Below, in pieces: positions 15,729 to 24,083 of a stretch of 34,483 nt of DNA. The notes beneath the pieces were generated by a model. The model ran no database searches and had not been told where the DNA came from. It worked only from the letters and a program-made list of their open reading frames with translations. The position numbers and the translations under genes were made by a program. The stretch lies in the NCBI GenBank assembly GCA_001768195.1, contig MENI01000061.1, forward strand, positions 48,661 through 83,143, read 5' to 3'. How positions within the stretch are numbered: the stretch's first letter is position 1; every line of letters begins with the position of its first letter. This stretch comes from Bacteroidetes bacterium GWA2_40_15 (GTDB taxonomy: Bacteria; Bacteroidota; Bacteroidia; Bacteroidales; VadinHA17).

Positions 15729-16946
15729 ATGAAAAAAACACACCTGTTCACTCCTGTTGCGATATTGGTAATCATCACAATATCATTGATCTGCTGTAAG
15801 CAGCCTGACGTTGCTGAAAAGCAGTCATTTTCTTTTGAGATCCCGGCAGATTATCTGAGAGAGGCTCCGGATATTCCCCCTTTCTGGGTATCTGAGTATA
15901 AGGAAGTATATGCCTTTCTTGACAAAATTGTGAAGAAAGGCAAGATTGAAGTTATTGGTACATCAGCAGGTGGCAGGGAGATAAAAGCTGTACTTTATGG
16001 GACAGGCCGTCAGGGAAAAGGCACAACAACTTTCTCCGGGTCACTCGGTTTTGGTGATGTTAAGGCTTACAGAGGGCCTGACCATGACAAAACTGTATAT
16101 ATGGGAATGTCGGCAGTGCACGGTGGGGAATTTGAAGGTATCGTCGGTACTGTTAACCTGATCTCAGTTCTTGAAACAGGAAAAGACCTCAGGGGAAAAG
16201 AATGGCCGTTAATAAATGAGTTAGCCACAAAAATTGACAGGCTTATCCTTATTCCGGTTGTAAATCCTGATGGGAGGGAGAGGATTCCCCTTCGGATGGA
16301 ACTGTATCGTGATACCGATTTTACTGTAGCAGAGTATCTTAACACTGGTGGTGATGATAAGGGAAAGATTACAGGCTGGCCACAGATAAAGGAGTTCATT
16401 CCGATGGATTTCTCTAAACCCGGTTTTCCTGGCGGATACCCCAATGATGCAGGAGTAAATATTCAGCATGATGATTTTCTTGGTGATATTCAGCCCGAAA
16501 CTCAGGCTCTGTTTGACCTGACTGAAAGAGAGAAACCAGACCTTATTATAAATATGCACACTGGTGCGGTATTCATGCTTATGCACAGACCTTTGGGTGA
16601 ACCAGCCCTGCTTCCGTTCTTCGACACTCTTTTCAGTTATGTTCATTCTGAACTTGCATTGAAAGATCTTCAGTATACAAATGATCCTGCCGAAGAGGGT
16701 AAATCCTCCCGTACAGCAACCAGTACCTACAATCTCGACGGGGCTTTAAATTACCATTGCGGCGCCCTGAGTGTGGTTGTTGAATCACCCAGCCATTCAT
16801 TTTCCGGAAACAGGGTAACTCAGGAGAGAAAAATTGAATCTCCTGATAATCTGATTGATGCACAACTGATTTGTCATCAGCAGGCAATGAAGTTCCTGGC
16901 AGAAACAGGAGGTAGATCCAAATGGTTACCAGGTAGAAGGCGATGA
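15729..16946 (+). CDS. M14-family zinc carboxypeptidase-like lipoprotein
   Basis: A 405-residue exported protein with a lipoprotein signal ending SLICC. Metallocarboxypeptidase marks are present: the zinc pair HxxE in SAVHGGEFEG (H131, E134), the NPDGRER motif at about residue 178 with the substrate-binding Arg, a later histidine in NMHTG (H277), and the general-base glutamate in VVVESPSH (E352). The gene starts 15 bp after the glycosidase stop, so they are co-transcribed. M14 enzymes remove C-terminal residues or cleave amide bonds in peptidoglycan-like or modified peptides; among glycosidases this hints at a glycopeptide or amide-bearing glycan. Amidated sugar or amino-acid ester substrates are alternatives. 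Confidence 0.85.
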   Translation: MKKTHLFTPVAILVIITISLICCKQPDVAEKQSFSFEIPADYLREAPDIPPFWVSEYKEVYAFLDKIVKKGKIEVIGTSAGGREIKAVLYGTGRQGKGTTTFSGSLGFGDVKAYRGPDHDKTVYMGMSAVHGGEFEGIVGTVNLISVLETGKDLRGKEWPLINELATKIDRLILIPVVNPDGRERIPLRMELYRDTDFTVAEYLNTGGDDKGKITGWPQIKEFIPMDFSKPGFPGGYPNDAGVNIQHDDFLGDIQPETQALFDLTEREKPDLIINMHTGAVFMLMHRPLGEPALLPFFDTLFSYVHSELALKDLQYTNDPAEEGKSSRTATSTYNLDGALNYHCGALSVVVESPSHSFSGNRVTQERKIESPDNLIDAQLICHQQAMKFLAETGGRSKWLPGRRR

Positions 16947-16960
16947 ATTCAAAAAAAATT

Positions 16961-17046
16961 ACCACGGAGTTACACGGTGTTTTCACGGAGTTGCACTGTT
17001 TTATACTCCGTGTTTTACTCCGTGTAACCCAGTGTCACTCCGTGGT
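16961..17046. repeat. Long imperfect inverted repeat of CTCCGTG/CACGGAG heptamers
   Basis: The left arm 16961-16991 (ACCACGGAGTTACACGG...) and the right arm 17005-17046 are imperfect inverted repeats around a 13-bp centre. The right arm contains CTCCGTG at 17006, 17018 and near its end, plus CCCAGTG, at 10-12 bp spacing. It could fold as a large hairpin in the messenger between the M14 and amidohydrolase genes. No T-run follows, so a simple terminator is not supported. Confidence 0.8.
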
Positions 17047-17081
17047 TTCAAATAAATTAGTTAAAACAAACAACGAATCCC

Positions 17082-18404
17082 ATGAAGAAATATCTGCTCT
17101 TTCTTTCCGTGTTGCTTTTTGCTGCCTGTCAGCAGAGTTCATATGATAAGATCCGTAACTATCTCGAAACCATAGAGATAGTTGATACTCATGAGCACAT
17201 CCAGGTGCCTGGTGATTCAGCTGATTTTCAGTTCTTTAATGGCATATCATACTTTCCTGCAGATATGACATCTGCCGGCGCTCCCTCATTCAGGGAATTA
17301 CAAAAAAATGGCTTCGATGCGGATAAGCTATGGGAACTGTCCGGCAGTTACTATAACTATTCACGCGCAACAAGTTATCATGAACAGTTCATGAATACCC
17401 TCAGGATCCTGTATGATTATGAGAAACCATATCTCAGGAAAGAGGATATAAAACCATTATATGACAGAATGCTGGCAAATAATTACAGGAACTATGATGC
17501 GTGGTTTGCCTCAGTTTATAAAAAAGGGAAATTTAAAACTATGATCCTTGATCAGTACTGGGATCACTTCAATATTGATATTGATACTTCATACTTCCGT
17601 CTGGTTTGCAATATAAATAGTCTTGTAATGCTTGTCAGCGAAGCAGCTGAAAACAAAAAAGTAACATCAGCAAGTGGATTACTAAAGCTGATGAACAGGA
17701 AGGAGATTGTTGCCGAAAGCCTTGACGACTACCTTTCAGTTGTGAGTTCGGTACTTGGAATATTTAAAAATAATGGGGCGGTAGCTATCAAGAATACACT
17801 GGCTTACAGCAGGAGTATATATTTTGAAGATGTCACCTTTGAAGAGGCCTCAGTGCTTTATAACAAAAAGGTTAAACTTGAATGGGCCGACAGGAAGAAG
17901 CTTGAGGATTTTATCTTCCATCATATTATCCGGCAGTCGATTAACCTTGATATGCCCATTCAGATCCATACAGGTTATCTGGCCGGCAATAACAGCCGTC
18001 TCGATAACGGCCAGCCCATGAAGCTTCTTAACCTTTTTCTTAAATTTCCCAAAGCCAGGTTCAGCCTTTTCCATGGCGGCTATCCATGGACGGGCGATTT
18101 TGTTGCAATCGGGAAAAATTTTACCAACGTCCATCTGGACCTTGTATGGCTTCCTCAGATATCTAAAACTGAAGCTGTAAGTACCTTGCATGGAATGCTT
18201 GATGCTGTACCATATAATAAGATCATGTGGGGAGGCGATGTTTCCTGGATCGATGACAGTATAGGATCACTTGAGCTGGCGAAGGAAGTGGTTGCGACAG
18301 TTCTTTCGGAAAGAGTTGATAAGGGATGGTTAACCAAAGAGCTGGCCCTCGAAATTGCAGGAAGGATATTCAGGGATAATGCTATGGATTTCTTCAAATT
18401 GTAA
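17082..18404 (+). CDS. Amidohydrolase-superfamily metal-dependent lipoprotein
   Basis: A 440-residue exported protein with a lipoprotein signal ending FAAC. The amidohydrolase metal site is readable: HxH in VDTHEHI (H37, H39), a histidine after strand 5 in IQIHTGYL (H296), one after strand 6 in LFHGGYPW (H331), and the catalytic aspartate in WGGDVSW (D386). This places it in the amidohydrolase-2/uronate isomerase-like branch. An all-alpha insertion fills about residues 60-240. Possible reactions are amide, lactone or ester hydrolysis, or isomerisation. Export and the neighbouring M14 peptidase suggest that it acts on decorated sugars or peptides outside the cytoplasm. Specific activity unknown. 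Confidence 0.85.
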   Translation: MKKYLLFLSVLLFAACQQSSYDKIRNYLETIEIVDTHEHIQVPGDSADFQFFNGISYFPADMTSAGAPSFRELQKNGFDADKLWELSGSYYNYSRATSYHEQFMNTLRILYDYEKPYLRKEDIKPLYDRMLANNYRNYDAWFASVYKKGKFKTMILDQYWDHFNIDIDTSYFRLVCNINSLVMLVSEAAENKKVTSASGLLKLMNRKEIVAESLDDYLSVVSSVLGIFKNNGAVAIKNTLAYSRSIYFEDVTFEEASVLYNKKVKLEWADRKKLEDFIFHHIIRQSINLDMPIQIHTGYLAGNNSRLDNGQPMKLLNLFLKFPKARFSLFHGGYPWTGDFVAIGKNFTNVHLDLVWLPQISKTEAVSTLHGMLDAVPYNKIMWGGDVSWIDDSIGSLELAKEVVATVLSERVDKGWLTKELALEIAGRIFRDNAMDFFKL

Positions 18405-18438
18405 CAGATTATTGTTAAAACATTATAAAATTCTCATT

Positions 18439-20304
18439 ATGAGAAGTATGAGATTTATTTTGAGTGTGGTTGCAGCTGTGCTTTTGCTCACTTTAGGTGC
18501 ATCGTGTACAAGGAATCTGAAAGTTACATCTCCTGATAAACAAAACAGCATTTCGCTGGAATTAAATGAAAAAGGTACATTGTATTATTCCGTCCTGTCA
18601 CACGGGACAGATGCAATAATGCAATCAATGATGGGCATGGAATTAACAGATTCCCTCTTTGATTTTAATTCAGGTCTTTCACATGAAAGGACAGTAAGAT
18701 CGGTAATTGATGAAACATATTCATTGCCTACAGGAAAAACCTCTGTTTACATCAACAAAGCAAATGAGGCAGTCTTCAGCTTTAAAAACAGGCACGGTAA
18801 AATTCTTCAGGTTGTTTGCCGTGCATATGATGACGGAGTTGCTTTCCGCTATGTTATTGTGAGTTCATCAGGCATTACTGTAAGGAAGGAATTAACCAGA
18901 TTCGGAATGCCCCTGAATACAATGAGCTGGATAATGGATTATGTTCCTCATTATGAAAATATCTATCAGGAGAGACTTTTTGATACCATTGGAATAAAGG
19001 CACTTTCATTTCCTGCCCTGATGCATATTGATAACAATTTCTGGTTATTATTGACCGAAGCATCTGTCTACAATCAGCCTGCCTGTCATCTTAAGAAGAT
19101 TGCCACGGGTAATGAAATGGAAATAGAGCTTCCGGAAGAAAACTATTCAATGGAATCTGTCTGGGAATCACCATGGAGAACGTTTATTTTGGGTACTGAT
19201 ATTGGTACCATTACCGGATCCATTATGGTTGAGAACCTCAATCCGCCTTCTGTGATTTCTGATATGAGCTGGATCAAACCGGGGGTGGCAGTATTTCCAT
19301 GGTGGGGTAACTGGATGGCAAACAGCTATATCGACACTCTGAAGATGTATGTTGATCTCGCTGCTGAAATGAACTGGGAATGGATTGAATTTGATGTTTC
19401 CCTTGTAGGTTCACCTTTCAGAACATCAAAACTATGGGAAACAACTGACTGGCTTCCGGAATTTACTTCATATGCAAGATTAAAAAATATCAGTGTTTAT
19501 GGCTGGGATGAGATAAATATCTTAAAAACACCTGAAGGCCGCGATCATATTTATGGGAGATATCTTGATCTGGGAATAGAAGGGATTAAGATAGATTATA
19601 TAGATTCCGATAAACAATATGCTATGCAATTCCGGAATTATGCCATGAAGGATGCTGCCGAAAGAAATCTGATGGTCAGTTTTCACGGAGAGACAATGCC
19701 GAGAGGACAGCGCCGTACCTATCCTAACGTTATGACCCTCGAAGCTGTTATGGGAGCAGAATATTACACTTTTAAAGGAAATCATTCCCCTTCACCTGAA
19801 CAAAATTGCACACTGCCTTTTACACGCAATGTGGTTGGTCCGATGGATTATACCCCGGTTACTTTTACAATCCGCCCCGAAGTTCCCAGAACAACTACTT
19901 ATGCTCATGAGCTGGCTCTGTCAGTTATTATTGAATCGGGATGGCTGGTTATGGCCGATCGACCTGATGCTTACCTTAATTCACCAGCCAGGAATTTCCT
20001 GAAAAAACTAGAGTCTGCATGGGATGAAACCCGGTTTATTGATGGTTATCCCGGAGATTATATATGTCTGGCCCGCAGGAAGGGCGATAAATGGTTTGTC
20101 GCCGGTATTAATTCGGGAGAAAAGAGAGAGATCGACATTAATCTTGGATTTATGAAAGATGGTAAATATGAGATTGAAATTTTTGAAGACAAGCCCGGAG
20201 AAGAAATGACAAATCTCCGTATCCGTAAAGAAATTGTAACAAAAGATAGTACATTGCATGTAACAATTTCAGCCAATGGCGGATTTTGCACACTTATTGA
20301 GTAA
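18439..20304 (+). CDS. GH97 glycoside hydrolase, probably retaining (alpha-galactosidase-type)
   Basis: A 621-residue exported enzyme. I start at the ATG at 18439 because it gives a clean lipoprotein signal ending LGASC; an open frame extends 28 codons upstream into the amidohydrolase gene but lacks signal-like sequence. The N-terminal beta-sandwich (VTSPDKQNSISLELNEKG, DGVAFRYV) leads to a TIM barrel with WWGNWMANSYIDTLKMY, WEWIEFD, and GIKIDYIDSD, where D386 sits where the retaining GH97 enzymes keep their nucleophile. HGETMPRGQRRTYPN and TLEAVMGAE (E435) are further family marks; the latter may carry the acid/base. The Asp favours a retaining alpha-galactosidase-like rather than the inverting SusB type, by family knowledge only. 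Confidence 0.93.
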   Translation: MRSMRFILSVVAAVLLLTLGASCTRNLKVTSPDKQNSISLELNEKGTLYYSVLSHGTDAIMQSMMGMELTDSLFDFNSGLSHERTVRSVIDETYSLPTGKTSVYINKANEAVFSFKNRHGKILQVVCRAYDDGVAFRYVIVSSSGITVRKELTRFGMPLNTMSWIMDYVPHYENIYQERLFDTIGIKALSFPALMHIDNNFWLLLTEASVYNQPACHLKKIATGNEMEIELPEENYSMESVWESPWRTFILGTDIGTITGSIMVENLNPPSVISDMSWIKPGVAVFPWWGNWMANSYIDTLKMYVDLAAEMNWEWIEFDVSLVGSPFRTSKLWETTDWLPEFTSYARLKNISVYGWDEINILKTPEGRDHIYGRYLDLGIEGIKIDYIDSDKQYAMQFRNYAMKDAAERNLMVSFHGETMPRGQRRTYPNVMTLEAVMGAEYYTFKGNHSPSPEQNCTLPFTRNVVGPMDYTPVTFTIRPEVPRTTTYAHELALSVIIESGWLVMADRPDAYLNSPARNFLKKLESAWDETRFIDGYPGDYICLARRKGDKWFVAGINSGEKREIDINLGFMKDGKYEIEIFEDKPGEEMTNLRIRKEIVTKDSTLHVTISANGGFCTLIE

Positions 20305-20342
20305 GAAACTATAATTATCAATTATTTAATACATTGCATAAT

Positions 20343-21995
20343 ATGAGAACAAGTTTAAAACGACTGTCGGGAATCGTTCTGTTCACAGCGGTTACACTTT
20401 TTTATTCAGTTTCAGTCTGGTCCCAACCATTATGGGATGCTGCAAACAAGAACAAGGATGTTCTGAGAATCTCCACTTTGTTCACGGCACAGGATTGCCG
20501 TGATAAGATAAACACCACAGAAGGTCTGGAAGCTGCAGTAAAATGGTGCAAAGAAACAGGCCTTACAAATGTCTTTATTGAATCATTCCGTGGCGGATAT
20601 TATGCTGAAAAAGAAACTCTTATTAAAGCGAGAGACCGTTTTAAAAAGGAGGGTTTTGACGTGGCGGGTTGTGTCACAACAGTTAAGGTTGGTAAAAATG
20701 GTGTCGGCGGATGGGGGCAGACACCTTGTTATGTAAATGAAAGCACAGTTCTGGAGTTTGAAAAGATTTTCAAATATACAGCCTCAATCTTTGATCTGAT
20801 AATGATTGATGATTTCCTGTTTACTGAGTGTACATGCGAGGATTGTATAGCTGCCAAAGGGGATCTTACCTGGGCAAAATTCCGCAGCGATCTTCTTGTT
20901 GAGTTCAGTCGCGACCATATCCTGAAACCCTCGAAGGCTGAAAATCCAAATGCTAAAGTCATAATTAAATACCCGCTCTGGTATGATTTTTTCCAGGAAC
21001 GGGGATATGAGGTCGTTCGTGAGACTAAAGATTATGATTTCACATGGGTCGGTACAGAAACACGGGATTATAATTTCGATCTGAAACCGGGAGGTACAGT
21101 TCAGTATAATGCGTTCTTCATCATGAGATGGCTCGATGGTATTGGTGCAGGTAAGGCTGGCGGAGGATGGATTGATGCACTTGGAACAACTCCTGAGTTT
21201 TATGTTGAGCAGGCACGGCAGACTGTTCTGGGAAATGGAAAGGAGATAATGTTGTTTCACTATGGCAGCCTGCTGACCGAGACAAATAAATATGATGGCT
21301 ATGATGGTACTCCAATAAAGAATGTAGATAAATTGAAGAAGGAGATACCTCTGCTTTTCGACCTGGCAAGGCTGATAAAAGACAAACCGCTAAAAGGTAT
21401 TTATCTGCCTAAACTTCCTAACAGCGAGCCGATTAAGGAGAACTATATATTTAGTTACTTCGGAATGCTCGGACTTCCCCTTGTTCCCGGACATGAGCTT
21501 ACGAGCAATCATGCTTCTGTAATATATACAACACATGCACTTAAAGATCCCTCATTTTCAGGCAAGCTTGCAGGAGTTCTGAATTCCGGCAAACAGGTGC
21601 TTATTACTGAAGAACTTGCAAAAAGACTTACAGATCAGACATTGCTGGAGAACAAAAATCTGATGGTGTTCAAAACTGGAGATGATCCCAAAAAGCTTCT
21701 GAAACTTACTCAGGCTGAACTCAAACCTATCAGGGATAAACTGTTGGCTCCCCTGGGAATGAAATTCGATGCTCCTAACAAGGTCAGTCTTTATCTGCTG
21801 GGGGATAATACTATAATAATTGAGAATTTTAATGATGAAAAGGTGGATGTTTGGCTTGAACTGCCTGCGGTATCTTCAGTGCAGGCCAGGCTTACCATTC
21901 CTTCCGATGGAAAAGCTGTCCTGTCGAGAAATAAGAATACTGTAAGTATTAAAGACCTTTCTCCCCGGACACTGGTGCTATATGAATACCGGTAA
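20343..21995 (+). CDS. Exported TIM-barrel protein, unclassified glycosidase-like
   Basis: A 550-residue protein with a signal peptide ending near SVSVWSQ. The start is the ATG at 20343; a TTG three codons earlier is less likely. The barrel-like order is ISTLFTAQDCRD, GLTNVFIESFRGGYY, FDVAGCVTT, then LIMIDDFLFTECTCEDC, where D156, D157 and E162 are candidate acids and the two-residue-spaced cysteines could form a disulfide or bind metal. WVGTETRDY and GGGWIDALGTTPEFY follow, then a Rossmann-like half (HASVIYTTHALKD, SGKQVLITEELA) and a final beta domain. I do not know its family. Position 38 bp after GH97 and ahead of mannosidase genes implies glycan work. Confidence 0.7.
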   Translation: MRTSLKRLSGIVLFTAVTLFYSVSVWSQPLWDAANKNKDVLRISTLFTAQDCRDKINTTEGLEAAVKWCKETGLTNVFIESFRGGYYAEKETLIKARDRFKKEGFDVAGCVTTVKVGKNGVGGWGQTPCYVNESTVLEFEKIFKYTASIFDLIMIDDFLFTECTCEDCIAAKGDLTWAKFRSDLLVEFSRDHILKPSKAENPNAKVIIKYPLWYDFFQERGYEVVRETKDYDFTWVGTETRDYNFDLKPGGTVQYNAFFIMRWLDGIGAGKAGGGWIDALGTTPEFYVEQARQTVLGNGKEIMLFHYGSLLTETNKYDGYDGTPIKNVDKLKKEIPLLFDLARLIKDKPLKGIYLPKLPNSEPIKENYIFSYFGMLGLPLVPGHELTSNHASVIYTTHALKDPSFSGKLAGVLNSGKQVLITEELAKRLTDQTLLENKNLMVFKTGDDPKKLLKLTQAELKPIRDKLLAPLGMKFDAPNKVSLYLLGDNTIIIENFNDEKVDVWLELPAVSSVQARLTIPSDGKAVLSRNKNTVSIKDLSPRTLVLYEYR

Positions 21996-22029
21996 GTATT
22001 AAACTGGTTTTAAACATTAATTGTTATTT

Positions 22030-22693
22030 ATGAGGAATGTAAGCCTGCTCCTGATCGTGTGCCTGATGCTCTCCGGCAATTTATTGATGGCACAGAAAGA
22101 AATTTCAGTAAATTATTATAAACCATATGATTATAAGGCAATTGATGGAAGAACCGTTGTAAAGGCCTGGCTTGATAAAAGTGAGGTAAACCAGGAATTC
22201 TCTGGTATTGCCACAGTTGATATTTCAGGATTGAAAGGGACGGAATGGATTGTATATGATGCAGGAGGTAAAGTAATCCCTTCACAGATAGTTATAAAAG
22301 GAACGGAGAGATCTGTGACATTCGAAGCGGAAAATATTCCGTCGTTAGGATATAAAACATACTTTCTGAAAAAGGGCAGGACTCATTCTGACAGTGAGAT
22401 AAAAGCAGGGACCAACTATTATGAGAACCGTTTTTATTCTGTGAAATTAGGCCCCGGCGGCATCACCTCTTTAACTGACAGGGAGCTTGACAGGCAGGAC
22501 AACTACATGGGCGTTACCATGTCAACCAACCTGGCTGTTGCCGACTGGATTGATCCCGGACGTGAATCGGTTGATTACACCGTGCTTCAGGGGATATTGC
22601 TTTCCTCTCACAAGAGTTGTCACGGAGAAGGGAAAGGAGTTGGAAATCAGCCTTGGCAAAAATTCCATCGAAACATACAAGATTTCATTTTAG
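22030..22693 (+). pseudogene. GH38 alpha-mannosidase remnant, deleted and frameshifted
   Basis: This small gene starts at an ATG with a signal peptide (LSGNLLMAQ) and then shows only pieces of a GH38 C-terminal region. SVTFEAENIPSLGYKTYFL matches the PSVGYKTYYL segment of the GH38 protein at 27024-29699, YYENRFYSVKL matches its FYENNFFRVEF, and VADWIDPGRESVDYTVLQ and SSHKSCHGEG match its VFDWIDP... and ASRKSCHGEG. The catalytic half (about 400 residues) and about 165 residues between these blocks are missing. After SCHGEG the reading frame shifts: the next frame gives KELEISLGKNSIETYKISF and a stop at 22693, the same ending as the neighbouring GH38 proteins. Translation without the shift would run to 22701. 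Confidence 0.8.
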
Positions 22694-22713
22694 TAACCTA
22701 AATATTTTCTGCT

Positions 22714-23907
22714 ATGAAAAAGATATCTGTAACCCGTCGTCAATTTATTCAGACAACTGCTGCACTTACCGGTCTGGCATTAGTTGCTTCCGAATGTAAA
22801 CCAAAACCTGAACCGGACATTACAGCCTCCTCAATTCCGAGGTGGCGGGGCTTCAACCTCCTTGAAAAATTCATTGCTTCAAACAGTAATGATCCTTTCA
22901 GGGAGTCAGATTTTGCCCTTATGGCTGAGCTGGGATTTGATTTTGTCCGCCTCCCGATGTCATATCGCTGCTGGGCAGATCCGTCCGACTGGAAGAAACT
23001 TGATGAAAAGATTCTTAAGGAGGTCGATCAGGCAGTAGAATTCGGAAAGCAATATGGCATTCATGTTAATGTTGCATTTCACAGAGCACCTGGTTTCTCT
23101 GTTGACAGATCACTCCGTGAACCATTTAACCTCTGGCTCGATGAGGAGGCACAGCAGGCATTTGATTATCACTGGAGTCATTTCGCCCTGAGATATAAGG
23201 GAATACCTAATAAAAATGTGAGTTTCAACCTGGTCAATGAACCGGCATCACTCGATTTTGAAAGGACAAAACCTCTCCCCGTCGATCTTCATGCAAAGGT
23301 TATGAGAAGAGTTGTAAAAGCTATACGAGATGTTGATCCGAACCGTCTGATCTTTGCTGACGGTATGTGGTGGGGCAGGGACCCGATGCCGGAACTGGCT
23401 GATCTTAATATAGTCCAGAGTACCAGGGGATATGAACCCTCACAGATTACACATTACCTCGCAGGGTGGGTGGACGGTGCCGATAAATGGCCTGTCCCGG
23501 CATGGCCTTTTGTACCCGAAATGTCCACAGAATTGAGGTATCTCAGCGATGAGATGAATCAGACTTATAAGGATAAGATAGAACGTTGGGGAATATCGCT
23601 GGGAGCAGAATGGAACAGTGAAAGGATCCGCCTGCAGATGATCGAACCCTGGAAAAAGGTACAGGCAATGGGAGTGGGAGTACATGTCGGTGAATTCGGT
23701 GCCTTCAGCAAAACACCTCACTATGTTGTGCTTGCATGGATGAGGGAACTTATGGGGCAATGGAAGGAAGCAGGATGGGGATGGGCAATGTGGAATTTCA
23801 GGGGTGCTTTTGGAATCCTCGACAGCGAAAGGGCTGATGTGCAATATGAAGACTTCAAAGGTCATAAGCTCGACCGTAAAATGCTGGAATTGATAAAAGA
23901 ATTTTGA
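22714..23907 (+). CDS. GH5-family glycoside hydrolase, Tat-exported
   Basis: A 397-residue enzyme with a twin-arginine signal (TRRQFIQTTAALTG) followed by ASEC, possibly a Tat-lipoprotein. The GH5 barrel begins WRGFNLLEKF, then LMAELGFDFVRLPMSY, GIHVNVAFHRAPG and the acid/base in SFNLVNEPAS (E176). The nucleophile is E327 in VHVGEFGAFS, with WAMWNFRGAFGILDSER at the end, a common GH5 finish (W-x-F-x-G). These are the two catalytic glutamates of clan A enzymes. GH5 includes cellulases, beta-mannanases and beta-mannosidases, so a beta-linked mannose or glucose target is possible. It starts 20 bp after the GH38 remnant. Confidence 0.9.
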   Translation: MKKISVTRRQFIQTTAALTGLALVASECKPKPEPDITASSIPRWRGFNLLEKFIASNSNDPFRESDFALMAELGFDFVRLPMSYRCWADPSDWKKLDEKILKEVDQAVEFGKQYGIHVNVAFHRAPGFSVDRSLREPFNLWLDEEAQQAFDYHWSHFALRYKGIPNKNVSFNLVNEPASLDFERTKPLPVDLHAKVMRRVVKAIRDVDPNRLIFADGMWWGRDPMPELADLNIVQSTRGYEPSQITHYLAGWVDGADKWPVPAWPFVPEMSTELRYLSDEMNQTYKDKIERWGISLGAEWNSERIRLQMIEPWKKVQAMGVGVHVGEFGAFSKTPHYVVLAWMRELMGQWKEAGWGWAMWNFRGAFGILDSERADVQYEDFKGHKLDRKMLELIKEF

Positions 23908-23949
23908 TCAAAAATTATCTGAATTGATTAATCCGTGCCATATTGTTTA

Positions 23950-23972
23950 GGCACCGATTACAAATCGGCGCC
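23950..23972. repeat. Short near-perfect hairpin
   Basis: GGCACCGATT-ACA-AATCGGCGCC forms a ten-position stem with a single A-C mismatch and a three-base loop. It lies 43 bp after the GH5 stop. No T-run follows, so it is not a standard terminator; it adjoins the 25-bp repeat array and may belong to the same element. Confidence 0.7.
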
Positions 23973-23980
23973 AGCATTTG

Positions 23981-24055
23981 AGGTGAATCGCACCGCAATA
24001 TTTGTAGGTTCAGCGAACCGTAATATTTGCAGGTGCATCGCACAGCAATATAATT
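23981..24055. repeat. Three tandem 25-bp units, each with a small covarying hairpin
   Basis: The units start at 23981, 24006 and 24031. Each contains a short inverted repeat then CAATATTTG-like sequence. The stem changes from GGTG/CACC to GGTT/AACC, then to GTGC/GCAC, so paired bases change together. The array ends 28 bp before the GH38 start and occupies its leader region. Confidence 0.8.
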
Positions 24056-24083
24056 ATTCATATATTTATTGAAAATAAATATT

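Noticed and set aside
16221-16646. A 141-codon open frame on the minus strand inside the M14 gene
   Set aside because: It has no recognisable domain or start context, and the plus-strand gene shows complete zinc-site motifs over the same bases.
16961-17046. Terminator between the M14 and amidohydrolase genes
   Set aside because: The inverted repeat is long and imperfect with no T-run, and related copies lie in other spacers, so a repeat family is the better explanation.
18355-18438. Upstream extension of the GH97 reading frame
   Set aside because: It overlaps the amidohydrolase gene and hides the lipoprotein signal; the ATG at 18439 gives a proper signal peptide.
20784-21260. A 158-codon minus-strand open frame inside the unclassified TIM-barrel gene
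   Set aside because: There is no family motif and no signal, and the opposite frame is a long exported protein with even codon use.
23440-23865. A 141-codon open frame on the minus strand inside the GH5 gene
   Set aside because: It is antisense to a gene with both catalytic glutamates and has a composition typical of reversed coding sequence.
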